Shown here: positions 31,008 through 41,466 of the stretch, piece by piece
How the letters are laid out: every line of letters starts with the position of its first letter
Numbering within the stretch: the first letter of the stretch is position 1
From: Pseudomonas abyssi
GTDB lineage: Bacteria; Pseudomonadota; Gammaproteobacteria; Pseudomonadales; Pseudomonadaceae
Reading direction: 5' to 3'
Length of the DNA: 64,000 nucleotides
NCBI RefSeq assembly: GCF_002307495.1
Contig: NZ_NTMR01000010.1
Span: 1-64,000 of the forward strand
The notes under the pieces: generated by a model
The model's input: the letters and a program-made list of their open reading frames with translations, nothing else
Told to the model about the DNA's origin: nothing
The model's database searches: none
Position numbers and translations under genes: made by a program

Positions 31008-31996
31008 GTCCGGCACGCCTGGCCATCACCGCCGGTGAACCGGCGGGTATCGGCCCCGACCTGTGCCTGATGCTGGCCCAGCAGCCAGCCAGCTGCGAGC
31101 GGGTGGTCATCGCCGATCCGCAGCTGCTGGAACAGCGCGGCGCCCAGCTGGGGCTACGCGTTGAGCTGCAGCCCTTTGACCCGGACGCGCTGCCGGCGGC
31201 CCAGGCCGCCGGCCAGCTCAGCGTGTTGCCCGTGTCCCTGGCAGCCGAATGCCGCCCGGGCGAGCTGAACCGCGCCAATGCAGCCTACGTACTGGACACC
31301 TTGCGCCTGGCCGGTGCCGGCGCGCTCAACGGCACCTTTGACGCCATTGTCACCGCACCGGTGCACAAGGGCATCATCAACGATGCCGGCGTGCCCTTTT
31401 CCGGGCATACCGAGTTCTTTGCCGAACAGACGGCCACCGAGCAGGTGGTGATGATGCTCGCCTGTCCCGGCCTGCGCGTTGCTCTGGCGACCACACACCT
31501 GCCCCTGCGACAGGTGGCCGACGCCATTACCGGGCCGCTGATCGAGCGCGTTATGCGCATTCTGCACACCGACCTGCTGAGCAAGTTCGGCATCGCCACG
31601 CCGCGCATCCTGGTCTGCGGCCTGAATCCGCACGCCGGTGAAGACGGGCACCTGGGGCGCGAAGAGCTGGACATCATCATCCCAGCACTGGAGCGCCTGC
31701 GCGCCGAAGGCATGCACCTGATCGGCCCGCTGCCCGCCGACACCCTGTTCACCCCCAAGCACCTGGAGCAGGCCGACGCCGTGCTGGCGATGTACCACGA
31801 TCAAGGGCTGCCGGTGCTCAAACACAAGGGCTTTGGCAACGCCGTCAACATTACCCTGGGCCTGCCGATCATCCGCACATCCGTGGACCACGGCACGGCG
31901 CTTGACCTGGCCGGAACGGGTCAGGCCAACCCCGGCAGCCTGCAGGTTGCCCTCGATACCGCCATCCAGATGATCGCCGCCCGGAGGGCTGTATGA
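31004..31996 (+). CDS. pdxA: 4-hydroxythreonine-4-phosphate dehydrogenase
   Basis: A 330-residue metal-dependent dehydrogenase of pyridoxal-5-phosphate synthesis. It opens with [16 protein letters not shown] and contains the metal ligands in [25 protein letters not shown] and [16 protein letters not shown], ending with [15 protein letters not shown]. It uses a GTG start that overlaps the surA stop (GTGA) and itself overlaps rsmA by four bases. Length and motifs match the family. Confidence 0.96.
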   Translation: MSPARLAITAGEPAGIGPDLCLMLAQQPASCERVVIADPQLLEQRGAQLGLRVELQPFDPDALPAAQAAGQLSVLPVSLAAECRPGELNRANAAYVLDTLRLAGAGALNGTFDAIVTAPVHKGIINDAGVPFSGHTEFFAEQTATEQVVMMLACPGLRVALATTHLPLRQVADAITGPLIERVMRILHTDLLSKFGIATPRILVCGLNPHAGEDGHLGREELDIIIPALERLRAEGMHLIGPLPADTLFTPKHLEQADAVLAMYHDQGLPVLKHKGFGNAVNITLGLPIIRTSVDHGTALDLAGTGQANPGSLQVALDTAIQMIAARRAV

Positions 31997-32802
31997 GTCA
32001 GTTTCCGCAACACAAGGCGCGCAAGCGCTTTGGCCAGAACTTCCTGCATGACGCCGGCGTCATCGACCGCATCGTCCGCTCGATTCGCCCGCGCGAAAGC
32101 GACCATCTGGTCGAGATCGGCCCCGGTCAGGGCGCCATTACCTCGGGTCTGCTGGCCAGTGGTGCACAGCTCGACGTGGTTGAGCTGGATAAGGACCTGC
32201 ACCCGATACTGATGGGCCAGTTCGGTTTCCTTGAGCGCTTCCGTCTGCATAAGGGCGACGCCCTCAAGTTCAACTTCCGCGACCTCGCCACCCGGGGCGA
32301 GAAGCTGCGCGTGGTCGGCAACCTGCCCTACAACATTTCCACCCCGCTGATGTTCCACCTGCTGGCGCAATCGGACTGCATCGAAGACATGCACTTCATG
32401 CTGCAGAAGGAAGTGGTGCAGCGTCTGGCTGCCACCGCGGGCATGAACCATTACGGTCGTCTGGGCATCATGGTGCAGTACCACTGCCGCGTAGAACACC
32501 TGTTCGACGTTGGCCCCGGCGCCTTCAACCCGGCGCCCAAGGTCGACTCGGCCATCGTTCGCCTGGTGCCGCACGCCACCCTGCCGCATCCGGCTGACGA
32601 CGCAGGCGTGCTGGAAGTGCTGGTACGCGACGCCTTCAACCAGCGCCGCAAGACCCTGCGCAATACCCTGAAGGCGCTGCTCACGGCTGAAGAGATCGAG
32701 GCCGAAGGCATCGACCCGGGCACCCGTCCCGAGCAGGTTGACCTGGCCGGCTTTGTCCGCCTGGCCAACCGCCTCACCCGCAAACAGGCGGCCAGCGCAT
32801 GA
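31993..32802 (+). CDS. rsmA: 16S rRNA dimethyladenosine transferase
   Basis: A 269-residue SAM methyltransferase (KsgA) that dimethylates A1518 and A1519 of 16S rRNA in late ribosome assembly. Motifs: [18 protein letters not shown], the SAM-binding [11 protein letters not shown], and the catalytic NLPYNIST (about residues 112-119). It overlaps pdxA and apaG by four bases each, the usual pdxA-rsmA-apaG-apaH order. Confidence 0.97.
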   Translation: MSQFPQHKARKRFGQNFLHDAGVIDRIVRSIRPRESDHLVEIGPGQGAITSGLLASGAQLDVVELDKDLHPILMGQFGFLERFRLHKGDALKFNFRDLATRGEKLRVVGNLPYNISTPLMFHLLAQSDCIEDMHFMLQKEVVQRLAATAGMNHYGRLGIMVQYHCRVEHLFDVGPGAFNPAPKVDSAIVRLVPHATLPHPADDAGVLEVLVRDAFNQRRKTLRNTLKALLTAEEIEAEGIDPGTRPEQVDLAGFVRLANRLTRKQAASA

Positions 32803-33173
32803 GCGACTATGCCATCGCGGTGAATGTGCAGACCCGCTACCTGCCGGAACAGTCTGACCCGCAGAAAAAGCGCTTTGCCTTTGCCTACACTATCACCATC
32901 GCCAACCAGGGCTGTGTAGACGCCCAACTGCTGTACCGACACTGGCTGATTACCGATGGCAACAACAAGCAGCAACGGGTGGACGGCCCCGGTGTGGTCG
33001 GCGAACAACCCGTCATCGCCCCAGGCGCCAGCCACACGTACACCAGCGGCTGCCTGCTGGAGACGCCGGTGGGCACCATGGAAGGCAGTTACGACATGCG
33101 CGCCAGCGACGGGCACAGCTTCAGCGCCACCATCGCCCGCTTTCGCCTGGCCCAGCCACACGCACTGAATTGA
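32799..33173 (+). CDS. apaG: ApaG protein
   Basis: A 124-residue single-domain immunoglobulin-like (DUF525) protein. Family signatures are [38 protein letters not shown] and [10 protein letters not shown]. It is conserved between rsmA and apaH; its molecular role is not settled, although it is linked to cobalt/magnesium resistance and to Ap4A metabolism by position. It overlaps rsmA and lies nine bases before apaH. Confidence 0.95.
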   Translation: MSDYAIAVNVQTRYLPEQSDPQKKRFAFAYTITIANQGCVDAQLLYRHWLITDGNNKQQRVDGPGVVGEQPVIAPGASHTYTSGCLLETPVGTMEGSYDMRASDGHSFSATIARFRLAQPHALN

Positions 33174-33182
33174 CGCTGCCTT

Positions 33183-33995
33183 ATGACTACCTACGCCGTT
33201 GGCGACATTCAAGGCTGCCTGAAGCCCCTTCAATGCCTGCTTGCCGAGGTTGACTTCAACCCGTCAAAGGACGTGCTCTGGTCGGTTGGCGACATGGTCA
33301 ATCGCGGCCCCGACTCGCTGGCGACCCTGCGCTATCTCAAGCAGCTGGACAGCGCCTGCATCGCCGTACTCGGCAACCATGACCTGCATCTGCTGGCCGC
33401 CAGCCGCAACGGCAGTCGCGTGCGCAAATCCGATACCCTCAAGCCGCTACTCAAGGCCGACGACCGCGACAGCCTGCTGGACTGGCTGCGCCGCAGGCCG
33501 CTGGCCCACTTCGATGCTGAACTCGGCTTTGTCATGACCCATGCCGGCATCCCGCCTATCTGGACCGTCAAGCAAACCCTTGAGCTGGCCGAGGAAGTGG
33601 AACGAGTGCTGCGTAGCGACAAGCGCCTGCCCGACTATCTGGACGAGATGTATGGCAACGAACCCTCACGCTGGAAGTCCAGCCTCAAGGGCATCGACCG
33701 TCTCCGCGCGATCACCAATTATCTGACCCGCATGCGCTTCTGCAAACCCGACGGCACCCTGGAATTCAAATCCAAGGAGGGGCTGGACACCACGCCCAAG
33801 GGCTTTGCTCCCTGGTTCCGCTATCCGCGCAAGGACCCGGACATTCAGATCCTCTTTGGCCATTGGGCCGCTATCGAAGGCCGCACAGGCACCCAGGGCA
33901 TACACGCGCTGGATACCGGCTGCGTCTGGGGCAGCCGCATGACGCTGATGAACCTGGACACCCGCGAACTGCACCACTGCGACTGCGATCACTGA
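33183..33995 (+). CDS. apaH: Symmetrical bis(5'-nucleosyl)-tetraphosphatase
   Basis: A 270-residue calcineurin-like phosphoesterase that cleaves Ap4A to two ADP. The metal ligands are visible in YAVGDIQGCLKPL (GDxxG), SVGDMVNRGPDS (GDxxxRG) and VLGNHDLHLL (GNHD). A C-terminal FGHWAAIEG and ALDTGCVWG follow. It may also remove Np4N caps from RNA, as in E. coli. It is followed after 15 bases by glpE. Confidence 0.96.
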   Translation: MTTYAVGDIQGCLKPLQCLLAEVDFNPSKDVLWSVGDMVNRGPDSLATLRYLKQLDSACIAVLGNHDLHLLAASRNGSRVRKSDTLKPLLKADDRDSLLDWLRRRPLAHFDAELGFVMTHAGIPPIWTVKQTLELAEEVERVLRSDKRLPDYLDEMYGNEPSRWKSSLKGIDRLRAITNYLTRMRFCKPDGTLEFKSKEGLDTTPKGFAPWFRYPRKDPDIQILFGHWAAIEGRTGTQGIHALDTGCVWGSRMTLMNLDTRELHHCDCDH

Positions 33996-34010
33996 CCCGG
34001 CGAGAACACC

Positions 34011-34331
34011 ATGAGCGATTTCAAACGCATCGATCCGCGCACCGCCAGCCAGTTGCTGGACAGCAACGCCCAGCTGGTTGATATCCGCGACCCGCAGAGC
34101 TTCGACGTTGGCCACATTCCAGGCGCCATCCGCCTGGATAACGACAACCTCGCTGACTTCGTCGCCAATGCCGACCAACAGGCGCCCTTGATCGTCTGCT
34201 GCTACCACGGCAACTCCAGCCAGGGCGCCGCCGCCTACCTGGCCAGCATCGGCTTTGCCGAGGCCTACAGCCTGGATGGCGGTTTTGACCTGTGGCGGCA
34301 GACCTATCCGGAGCGAGTTAGCTGCGAGTAA
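34011..34331 (+). CDS. glpE: Single-domain rhodanese (thiosulfate sulfurtransferase)
   Basis: A 106-residue rhodanese of the GlpE type. The active-site loop is CCYHGNSSQGAA (the second Cys at about residue 65 is the sulfur acceptor), and the N-terminal LVDIRDPQSFDVGHIPGAIRL is typical. It transfers sulfane sulfur to cyanide or thiols in the cytoplasm. It ends the lptD-to-glpE gene run; a long gene-free region follows. Confidence 0.92.
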   Translation: MSDFKRIDPRTASQLLDSNAQLVDIRDPQSFDVGHIPGAIRLDNDNLADFVANADQQAPLIVCCYHGNSSQGAAAYLASIGFAEAYSLDGGFDLWRQTYPERVSCE

Positions 34332-34600
34332 GGTTTCAGCGCGTTGCTTTTAGCCTCAACATCGCGCCGCTGTCGACTCCGCCTTTCGCCTTTTACGGCG
34401 AGTTAAGGGGGGGCTGCTTGCCCAGCCCCCCTTAACAATCCCCCGGGGCACCCGGCTACGCGGCCCTTCGGGTTCGCTGCGTTGCTCGGGCTAACGGGGG
34501 CCGGCAGAACTCGTCGCTGCGCTCCTCAAACATGCTGCCGTCCTATTTCCCGTCAGCCCTGCGCTACTCGCCCGCGTAAACGGGACGAACCCCAGTGCAC
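34332..34600. repeat. Probable degenerate dispersed intergenic repeat with a G-rich palindrome
   Basis: This part of a 764-base gene-free stretch contains 'CCTTTTACGGCGAGTTAAG', a strong near-palindrome GTTAAGGGGGGGCTG / CAGCCCCCCTTAAC (about 34402-34436) and 'CCCGGGGCACCCGGCTACGCGGCCCTTCGGGT'-like sequence followed by a CGGCAGAACTCG...GCTGC block. The same string of motifs is, as far as I recall, a widespread intergenic repeat in pseudomonads. No gene is credible here; short frames lack ribosome binding sites and coding bias. Confidence 0.45.
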
Positions 34601-35095
34601 ACTCGCCCACCCGATCCTCAACGAAGCACTGATCCTGCGTACTGCAGGACCGCGCGATGACAACAGCACTTGTGCGCAGCAACCAAAACCCATTCCACAA
34701 CCCACATAAACAACTCGCCCCCAAGCCACGCCAGCCTCGCATTCACACTCCTGCAACAAAATTCCTGAGAAATCTTCTGTTGCACTGCGTATTTGCAACT
34801 ATCCTGAGGTCAGGCGAATCAAGAAAGAGAACGTCGGTCTGCCGGCTTCCGATAAACACGGGAGCCTGCCGGATCCACCGTCCGACCAGTCACCGATTGG
34901 CCGCCCGGCGCCTCCGACAGACTCCTGACCATGCTCGCAGTTGCGTTTTGGGGGATCGCATCAGGACATGCCGTCGCCCGGTAAAGCGCGTCGTGCGGGC
35001 TGCTGCCCGGAAGCGCCAGACCTCATCCCGGGGGTCTGTACCTACCTGACTTGCGCCACAGGTGGGTGCGACCTCAGCTGCTGCGAGGTCGAGTC
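34600..35095. other. Gene-free region upstream of prkA
   Basis: About 500 bases with no convincing gene. It must hold the prkA-yeaH-spoVR promoter and a long 5' leader. At 34799-34805 the sequence CTATCCT, preceded by GCAA, resembles an extended -10 element of the stationary-phase sigma factor RpoS (CTATACT); nothing else stands out. Short plus-strand frames here (for example 34657-35049) have low-complexity basic translations and are not reported as genes. Confidence 0.4.
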
Positions 35096-37018
35096 ATGAG
35101 CATTTTCAGTCATTTTCAGAACCGCTTTGAAGCCACCCGGCAGGAAGAGTACAGCCTTCAGGAGTACCTGGAGCTGTGCAAAGCCGACCCGACCACTTAC
35201 GCCACCGCCGCCGAACGCCTGCTGATGGCCATCGGCGAACCCGAACTGATCGACACCTCACTGGACTCGCGCCTGTCGCGGATTTTTTCCAACAAGATCA
35301 TCAAGCGCTATCCGGCGTTCGCCGACTTTCACGGCATGGAGGACGCCATTGAGCACATTGTCTCCTTCTTCAAACACGCCGCGCAGGGCCTGGAGGAGCG
35401 CAAACAGATTCTCTACCTGCTGGGCCCGGTCGGTGGCGGCAAGTCCTCGCTGGCCGAAAAGCTCAAGGAGCTGATGCAACAGGTCCCCTTTTACGCCATC
35501 AAGGGCTCACCGGTATTCGAGTCGCCGCTGGGCTTGTTCAACGCCAGCGAAGACGGCGCCATTCTGGAAGAAGACTTCGGTATCCCGCAGCGCTACCTCA
35601 ACAGCATCATGTCGCCGTGGGCGGTCAAGCGCCTGCACGAGTTCAACGGCGATATTTCCCAGTTCCGGGTGGTCAAGCTCTACCCCTCGGTGCTGCAGCA
35701 GATCGCCGTCGCCAAGACCGAACCCGGCGATGAGAACAACCAGGACATCTCCTCGCTGGTCGGCAAGGTGGATATTCGCAAGCTGGAAGAGTTTCCGCAG
35801 AACGACCCGGACGCCTACAGCTACTCCGGCGGTCTGTGCCGTGCCAACCAGGGTCTGCTGGAGTTTGTCGAAATGTTCAAGGCACCGATCAAGGTGCTGC
35901 ATCCATTACTCACGGCCACCCAGGAAGGCAACTACAACAGCACCGAGGGCATGGGCGCGATCCCGTTCAACGGCGTGATCCTGGCCCACTCCAACGAGTC
36001 CGAATGGCACAGCTTTCGCAACAACAAGAACAACGAGGCGTTCATTGACCGCATTTACATCGTCAAGGTGCCCTATTGCCTGCGGGTCACCGACGAGATC
36101 CAGATCTACGAGAAGCTGCTGACCAACAGCTCGCTGGCGGCCGCCCACTGCGCGCCCGACACGCTGAAGATGCTGGCCCAGTTCACCGTCCTGTCACGCC
36201 TGAAAGAGCCGGAGAACTCCAACATCTACTCGAAGATGCGCATTTATGACGGCGAGAACCTGAAGGATACCGACCCCAAGGCCAAGTCGATCCAGGAGTA
36301 TCGCGACACCGCAGGAGTCGACGAGGGCATGAACGGTCTGTCGACCCGGTTTGCCTTCAAGATCCTCTCCAAGGTATTCAACTTCGATACCACCGAGGTG
36401 GCTGCCAACCCGGTGCATCTGCTGTATGTGCTGGAGCAGCAGATCGAGCAGGAGCAGTTTCCAAGCGACGTCAGCGAACGCTATCTGCGCTTTCTCAAGG
36501 AATACCTGGCCACACGCTACGTCGAGTTTATCGGCAAGGAAATCCAGACCGCGTACCTAGAGTCCTACAGCGAGTATGGCCAGAACATCTTCGACCGTTA
36601 CGTGCTGTACGCCGACTTCTGGATTCAGGATCAGGAATACCGCGACCCGGAAACCGGCGAGATCCTCAACCGCGCCTCGCTCAACGAGGAGCTGGAGAAG
36701 ATCGAGAAGCCCGCCGGCATCAGCAACCCGAAGGACTTCCGCAACGAGATCGTCAATTTCGTACTGCGCGCGCGGGCCAACAACAACGGCAAGAACCCGA
36801 GCTGGTTGTCCTACGAAAAGCTGCGCGTGGTGATCGAGAAGAAAATGTTCTCCAACACCGAAGACCTGCTGCCGGTCATCAGCTTCAACGCCAAGGCCTC
36901 GACCGAAGACCAGAAGAAGCACAACGACTTCGTGCATCGCATGGTCGAGCGCGGCTACACCGAGAAGCAGGTGCGCCTGTTGTCGGAATGGTATCTGCGG
37001 GTGCGTAAAGCCCAGTGA
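35096..37018 (+). CDS. prkA: PrkA-family serine protein kinase (YeaG)
   Basis: A 640-residue cytoplasmic kinase. The N-terminal AAA-type domain has the Walker A motif GPVGGGKSSLAEKL (about residues 110-123), and the C-terminal region is PrkA-specific. In E. coli the homologue YeaG acts with YeaH in adaptation to nitrogen starvation and stationary phase. The ATG at 35096 (MSIFSHFQNRFEATRQEEYS) follows a GAGG site; the frame extends 15 codons upstream without similarity. It heads the conserved trio prkA-yeaH-spoVR, from which it is split here by heptad element D. Confidence 0.93.
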   Translation: MSIFSHFQNRFEATRQEEYSLQEYLELCKADPTTYATAAERLLMAIGEPELIDTSLDSRLSRIFSNKIIKRYPAFADFHGMEDAIEHIVSFFKHAAQGLEERKQILYLLGPVGGGKSSLAEKLKELMQQVPFYAIKGSPVFESPLGLFNASEDGAILEEDFGIPQRYLNSIMSPWAVKRLHEFNGDISQFRVVKLYPSVLQQIAVAKTEPGDENNQDISSLVGKVDIRKLEEFPQNDPDAYSYSGGLCRANQGLLEFVEMFKAPIKVLHPLLTATQEGNYNSTEGMGAIPFNGVILAHSNESEWHSFRNNKNNEAFIDRIYIVKVPYCLRVTDEIQIYEKLLTNSSLAAAHCAPDTLKMLAQFTVLSRLKEPENSNIYSKMRIYDGENLKDTDPKAKSIQEYRDTAGVDEGMNGLSTRFAFKILSKVFNFDTTEVAANPVHLLYVLEQQIEQEQFPSDVSERYLRFLKEYLATRYVEFIGKEIQTAYLESYSEYGQNIFDRYVLYADFWIQDQEYRDPETGEILNRASLNEELEKIEKPAGISNPKDFRNEIVNFVLRARANNNGKNPSWLSYEKLRVVIEKKMFSNTEDLLPVISFNAKASTEDQKKHNDFVHRMVERGYTEKQVRLLSEWYLRVRKAQ

Positions 37019-37040
37019 CGGCTGCGCCGTCGCTGGGCAG

Positions 37041-37160
37041 CTTCAAGCGGCAAGCTTCAAGCGGCAAGCTGGCCTGCGCCGCATTATGGCTTGAGGCTCA
37101 CGAAGAGATCGGCAGCGCCAGCGCTTTTACTTGCAGCTTGAAGCTTGTCGCTTGCAGCTG
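37041..37160. repeat. Heptad repeat element D (prkA-yeaH gap)
   Basis: Left arm CAAGCGG-CAAGCTT-CAAGCGG-CAAGCTG (37044-37071) and inverted right arm 37129-37160 (ACTTGCAGCTTGAAGCTTGT...), around a core of about 58 bases. It lies between two genes that are normally co-transcribed, so it would form a large stem in the prkA-yeaH mRNA. Confidence 0.8.
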
Positions 37161-37190
37161 CCTGAAAGGTGCTGGCCCGGAGGGCCTTGA

Positions 37191-38462
37191 ATGAGCTACG
37201 TGATTGATCGTCGTCTGAACGGCAAGAACAAGAGCACCGTGAACCGTCAGCGGTTTCTGCGGCGCTACAAATCACATATCAAGAAGGCGGTCGAAGACGC
37301 CGTCGGGCGGCGCTCGATCACCGATATCGAGCACGGCGAAAGCATCAGCATCCCCAATCGCGATATCGACGAGCCCATCTTTCATCACGGCAAGGGCGGC
37401 CGCCAGACCCAGGTACACCCGGGCAACCGCGAGTTCGCCAGCGGCGACCGCATCGCTCGCCCAGAGGGCGGTGGCGGCGGCCAGGGTGGCAGCCAAGCCG
37501 GCAACAGCGGCGAGGGGATGGACGAATTTGTCTTTCAGATCACCCAGGACGAATTCCTCGACTTTATGTTCGAAGACCTCGCCCTGCCCAACCTGGTCAA
37601 GCGCCAGTTGACCGGTACCGATACCTTCAAGCCGGTGCGCGCGGGCATCAGCCAGCAGGGCAACCCCTCTCGCATCAACATCGTCCGCTCCATGCGCGCC
37701 GCCCAGGCCCGCCGCATCGCGTTGGGCGGCGGCAGCCGCAAGCGGCTGCGCGAGGCGCGCGCCGAACTCGAACAGCTCAGGCTTGATCACCCGGATGATC
37801 TCAGCGGTATCCAGCGCCTGCAGGAAGAGATTTCCGCGCTGCGCAATCGCATCGAGCGCATCCCCTTCCTCGACACCTTTGATCTGCGCTACAACCTGAT
37901 CGTCAAGCAGCCCACGCCATCGTCCAAGGCAGTGATGTTCTGCCTGATGGATGTCTCCGGCTCCATGACCCAGGCCACCAAGGATCTGGCCAAACGCTTT
38001 TACATCCTGCTCTACCTGTTCCTGCGCCGTAACTACGAGCGCATCGACGTGGTGTTCATCCGTCACCACACCAGCGCCAAGGAGGTGGATGAGGAGGAGT
38101 TCTTCTACTCGCGCGAAACCGGCGGCACCATCGTCTCCAGCGCCTTGCGGCTGATGCAACAGATCATCGAGGACCGCTACCCGCCGGGCGAGTGGAACCT
38201 GTACTGCGCCCAGGCCTCCGACGGCGACAACTGGAACGACGACTCGCCGATCTGCCGCGATCTGCTGGTGCGCCAGATCATGCCGGCAATGCAGTACTAC
38301 TGCTATGTAGAGATCACCCCGCGCGAGCACCAGACCCTGTGGCACGAGTATGAAGCGGTTGCAGAGCACTTTGCCGACAGCTTCGCCCAACAGCAGATCG
38401 TCGACGCCGGGGACATCTACCCGGTGTTTCGCAAGCTGTTCCAGAAGAGGATGGCGACATGA
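37191..38462 (+). CDS. yeaH: YeaH-family DUF444 protein with a von Willebrand A-like domain
   Basis: A 423-residue protein. The N-terminal third is basic and Gly-rich around residues 90-110 ([17 protein letters not shown]). The C-terminal half contains a vWA-like fold with the metal-binding [10 protein letters not shown] (DxSxS, about residues 250-260). It works with PrkA (YeaG) in stress adaptation in E. coli; its biochemical activity is unknown. It overlaps spoVR by four bases (ATGA). Confidence 0.92.
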   Translation: MSYVIDRRLNGKNKSTVNRQRFLRRYKSHIKKAVEDAVGRRSITDIEHGESISIPNRDIDEPIFHHGKGGRQTQVHPGNREFASGDRIARPEGGGGGQGGSQAGNSGEGMDEFVFQITQDEFLDFMFEDLALPNLVKRQLTGTDTFKPVRAGISQQGNPSRINIVRSMRAAQARRIALGGGSRKRLREARAELEQLRLDHPDDLSGIQRLQEEISALRNRIERIPFLDTFDLRYNLIVKQPTPSSKAVMFCLMDVSGSMTQATKDLAKRFYILLYLFLRRNYERIDVVFIRHHTSAKEVDEEEFFYSRETGGTIVSSALRLMQQIIEDRYPPGEWNLYCAQASDGDNWNDDSPICRDLLVRQIMPAMQYYCYVEITPREHQTLWHEYEAVAEHFADSFAQQQIVDAGDIYPVFRKLFQKRMAT

Positions 38463-40012
38463 GCCGCACGCCTATTTCCACCGGTTCAGAGTGGACCTTC
38501 GAGCTGATCCGCGAGTACGACCAGGAGATTGGCCGGATTGCCCATGAGGTCTACGGCCTGGACACCTACCCCAATCAGATCGAGGTCATCACCGCCGAGC
38601 AGATGATGGATGCCTACGCTTCGGTCGGCATGCCGCTGGGCTATCACCACTGGTCCTACGGCAAGCATTTTCTCGCCACCGAAAAGGGCTACCGTCGCGG
38701 TCACATGGGCCTGGCCTACGAGATTGTCATCAACTCCGACCCCTGCATCGCCTACCTGATGGAAGAGAACACCATGTGCATGCAGGCACTTGTGATCGCC
38801 CACGCCAGTTACGGGCACAACTCCTTTTTCAAGGGCAACTACCTGTTCCGCAGCTGGACCGACGCCAGCGCCATCATCGATTACCTGGTGTTCGCCAAGC
38901 AGTACATCAGCGAGTGCGAGGAGCGCCACGGCATCGACGCCGTCGAGGATCTGCTCGACTCCTGCCACGCGCTGATGAATTACGGCGTTGACCGCTACAA
39001 ACGCCCCTACCCGATCTCTGCTGCCGAGGAACGCCAGCGCCAGCGCGAGCGCGAAGAACACCTGCAGCGCCAGGTCAACGAGCTATGGCGCACCATTCCG
39101 GTCAACCCGCACTATCACACCGAGGCCGATGATGCAGTGCGCTACCCCTGCGAGCCGCAGGAAAACCTGCTGTATTTCATTGAGAAAAACGCGCCGCTGC
39201 TGGAGCCCTGGCAGCGCGAGGTCGTACGCATCGTGCGTAAGATCGCACAGTACTTCTACCCGCAGCGCCAGACCCAGGTGATGAACGAGGGCTGGGCTAC
39301 CTTCTGGCACTACACCCTGCTCAATCACCTGTACGACGAGGGCAAGGTCACCGACGGTTTCATGATGGAGTTTCTGCAGTCACACACCAGCGTGGTCTAT
39401 CAACCGCCGTTCGACAGCAACTGGTACAGCGGCATCAACCCCTACGCACTGGGCTTTGCCATGATGCAGGACATTCGCCGCATCTGCGAACACCCGACCG
39501 AGGAAGATCGCCGCTGGTTCCCCGACATTGCCGGCAGTGACTGGCTGGAAACGCTGAAGTTCGCCATGCGCACCTTCAAGGACGAGAGCTTTATCCTGCA
39601 GTACCTGTCGCCCAAGGTGATTCGCGACTTCAAACTGTTTGCCATCGTCGACGACGAAGCCGACGACCATTTGGAAGTCGCTGCCATTCACGACGACAGC
39701 GGCTATCGAGTCGTGCGCGAGTTGCTGGCAGCGCAATACAACCTCGGCAACCGCGAGCCCAATATCCAGGTCTGGTCGGTGGACCGCCGTGGCGACCGCT
39801 CGCTATCGCTGCGTCACCAACGACATCAGGGCAAGCCGCTGGGCGAGTCAACCAACGAGATGCTGCGCCACTTGCACCGGCTGTGGGGCTTCGATATCCA
39901 CCTGCAGAGCCTCGACGGCAACCGCGTGATCAGCGAAGCCCACATTCCCCCACGCCCCGAGCCGGAGGAAGAGCGACTGCCCAAATTTGATCTGAATATA
40001 CCGCCGATCTGA
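38459..40012 (+). CDS. spoVR: SpoVR-family protein (YcgB)
   Basis: A 517-residue cytoplasmic protein of the SpoVR family, found in many bacteria that do not make spores. Conserved stretches are [54 protein letters not shown] and [11 protein letters not shown] (HxxxH/E-like residues). Function is unknown; it is almost always encoded with PrkA and YeaH, suggesting one stress-response pathway. Transcription probably stops at the hairpin in heptad element E. Confidence 0.93.
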   Translation: MSRTPISTGSEWTFELIREYDQEIGRIAHEVYGLDTYPNQIEVITAEQMMDAYASVGMPLGYHHWSYGKHFLATEKGYRRGHMGLAYEIVINSDPCIAYLMEENTMCMQALVIAHASYGHNSFFKGNYLFRSWTDASAIIDYLVFAKQYISECEERHGIDAVEDLLDSCHALMNYGVDRYKRPYPISAAEERQRQREREEHLQRQVNELWRTIPVNPHYHTEADDAVRYPCEPQENLLYFIEKNAPLLEPWQREVVRIVRKIAQYFYPQRQTQVMNEGWATFWHYTLLNHLYDEGKVTDGFMMEFLQSHTSVVYQPPFDSNWYSGINPYALGFAMMQDIRRICEHPTEEDRRWFPDIAGSDWLETLKFAMRTFKDESFILQYLSPKVIRDFKLFAIVDDEADDHLEVAAIHDDSGYRVVRELLAAQYNLGNREPNIQVWSVDRRGDRSLSLRHQRHQGKPLGESTNEMLRHLHRLWGFDIHLQSLDGNRVISEAHIPPRPEPEEERLPKFDLNIPPI

Positions 40013-40028
40013 CGGCGCAGAGCGCCGG

Positions 40029-40197
40029 CTGCAAGCTGCAAGCTGCAAGCTGCAAGCTGCAAGCCTGATCAGGATGAGTTCGGCCGCTAGGCCGCCAAGT
40101 GTTTCTCAAGATTCTGCTGCGATACGCAGCCAAAAGAAAACCCGCGCGACTCGACACCGCGCGGGTTTTGCTTGCAGCTTGCAGCTTGAAGCTTGAA
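40029..40197. repeat. Heptad repeat element E with a built-in terminator hairpin
   Basis: The left arm is five perfect CTGCAAG units (40029-40063). The right arm is the inverse (GCTTGCAGCTTGCAGCTTGAAGCTTG, 40170-40195). Directly inside the right arm is a perfect 12-bp inverted repeat AAAACCCGCGCG / CGCGCGGGTTTT (40137-40148 and 40158-40169), which would act as a terminator for spoVR. The same hairpin-plus-arm junction occurs in element C. Confidence 0.88.
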
Positions 40198-40227
40198 TCT
40201 ACCCCCCTTTATCCAGAGATCGTGTCG

Positions 40228-41466
40228 ATGCGTGAGAGTTACTCCACCTACCTGGTCGGCGGCGCCGTCCGCGACCAACTGCTCGGCCTGCCTGTCAGCG
40301 AACGCGACTGGGTTGTGGTAGGCGCTACGCCGGAGCAGTTGCAACAGGCGGGGTATAAGCCGGTCGGGCAGGACTTCCCGGTATTCCTGCATCCGCAAAC
40401 CGGCGAGGAGTACGCGCTGGCCCGCACCGAGCGCAAGAGCGGGGTGGGTTACGGCGGGTTCGTCTTTCACACCAGCCCGGACGTCACCTTGGAAGAAGAT
40501 CTGGTCCGCCGCGACCTGACGGTCAACGCCATGGCGCAGACCGAAGACGGGCAGATCATCGACCCCTATGGCGGACAGCAGGACCTGCAGGCAAAGACAC
40601 TACGCCATGTCTCCCCCGCCTTTGCCGAAGACCCGCTGCGCGTACTGCGGGTAGCCCGCTTTGCAGCGCGCTACGCCCATCTGGGCTTCCGCGTGGCCGA
40701 TGACACCATGGCGCTGATGCGCCAGCTGAGCGAGTCAGGAGAGCTCAGGGAGCTGACTGCCGAGCGCAGCTGGAAGGAAATCAGCCGTGCCCTGATGGAA
40801 CCCAACCCGGATGTCTTCATCCAGGTGCTGCGTGACTGCGGCGCGCTGGCAGAGCTGCTGCCAGAGGTCGACGCGCTGTTTGGGGTGCCACAACCCGAAG
40901 CGCACCACCCGGAGATTGATACCGGCGTGCACGTGCTCCAGGTGCTGCAGATTGCGGCGAGAGAGCATCTGCCGCTGCCAGCCCGCTGGGCTTGCCTGCT
41001 GCACGATCTGGGCAAGGGGCTGACGCCACCGCAACATTGGCCGAAACACCACGGACACGAGACTGGCGGCCTGAAGGCTGTGAAAGCGGTCAACAAACGC
41101 TGCAAGGCGCCGCGCGACTGCCAAGAGCTGGCGTATCTGGCCTGCGAGTACCACACCCACTGCCATCGCGCACTGGAGCTGCGCCCGCAAACGCTGCTCA
41201 AACTGTTCAAGGCGCTGGATATTTACCGCCGAGCGGAGCGCTTCGAGCAGTTTCTGGCGGTATGCATCGCCGACGCGCAAGGTCGCACCGGGTTTGAGAC
41301 TCGCCCCTACCCGCAGGCGGACTACCTGCGCGGCGCGGCAGGGGCCGCACGCGGCGTGGACATTCAACCGTTGCTGGAAAAGGGACTGCAGGGAGCAGAC
41401 ATGGGCCGCGCGCTGGAGCAGGCACGGCTAGAAGCGTTGAGTGACTACAAGGCCTCGCGCGGCTGA
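40228..41466 (+). CDS. cca: CCA-adding tRNA nucleotidyltransferase with HD domain
   Basis: A 412-residue class II nucleotidyltransferase that builds or repairs the 3' CCA end of tRNA. It has the [18 protein letters not shown] head motif, [14 protein letters not shown] (metal/NTP region), [15 protein letters not shown], and a C-terminal HD phosphohydrolase domain (CLLHDLGKG, about residues 253-261). The ATG at 40228 begins the family sequence. Its 3' end overlaps convergent folK by 22 bases. Confidence 0.95.
   Translation: MRESYSTYLVGGAVRDQLLGLPVSERDWVVVGATPEQLQQAGYKPVGQDFPVFLHPQTGEEYALARTERKSGVGYGGFVFHTSPDVTLEEDLVRRDLTVNAMAQTEDGQIIDPYGGQQDLQAKTLRHVSPAFAEDPLRVLRVARFAARYAHLGFRVADDTMALMRQLSESGELRELTAERSWKEISRALMEPNPDVFIQVLRDCGALAELLPEVDALFGVPQPEAHHPEIDTGVHVLQVLQIAAREHLPLPARWACLLHDLGKGLTPPQHWPKHHGHETGGLKAVKAVNKRCKAPRDCQELAYLACEYHTHCHRALELRPQTLLKLFKALDIYRRAERFEQFLAVCIADAQGRTGFETRPYPQADYLRGAAGAARGVDIQPLLEKGLQGADMGRALEQARLEALSDYKASRG

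Noticed and set aside
34657-35049. A 130-codon plus-strand frame upstream of prkA
   Set aside because: Very basic, repetitive composition, no ribosome binding site and no recognisable family; more likely a non-coding leader.
40029-40063. Possible CRISPR array or microsatellite
   Set aside because: Units are 7 bp with no spacers and occur as paired arms in five gaps; there are no cas genes.
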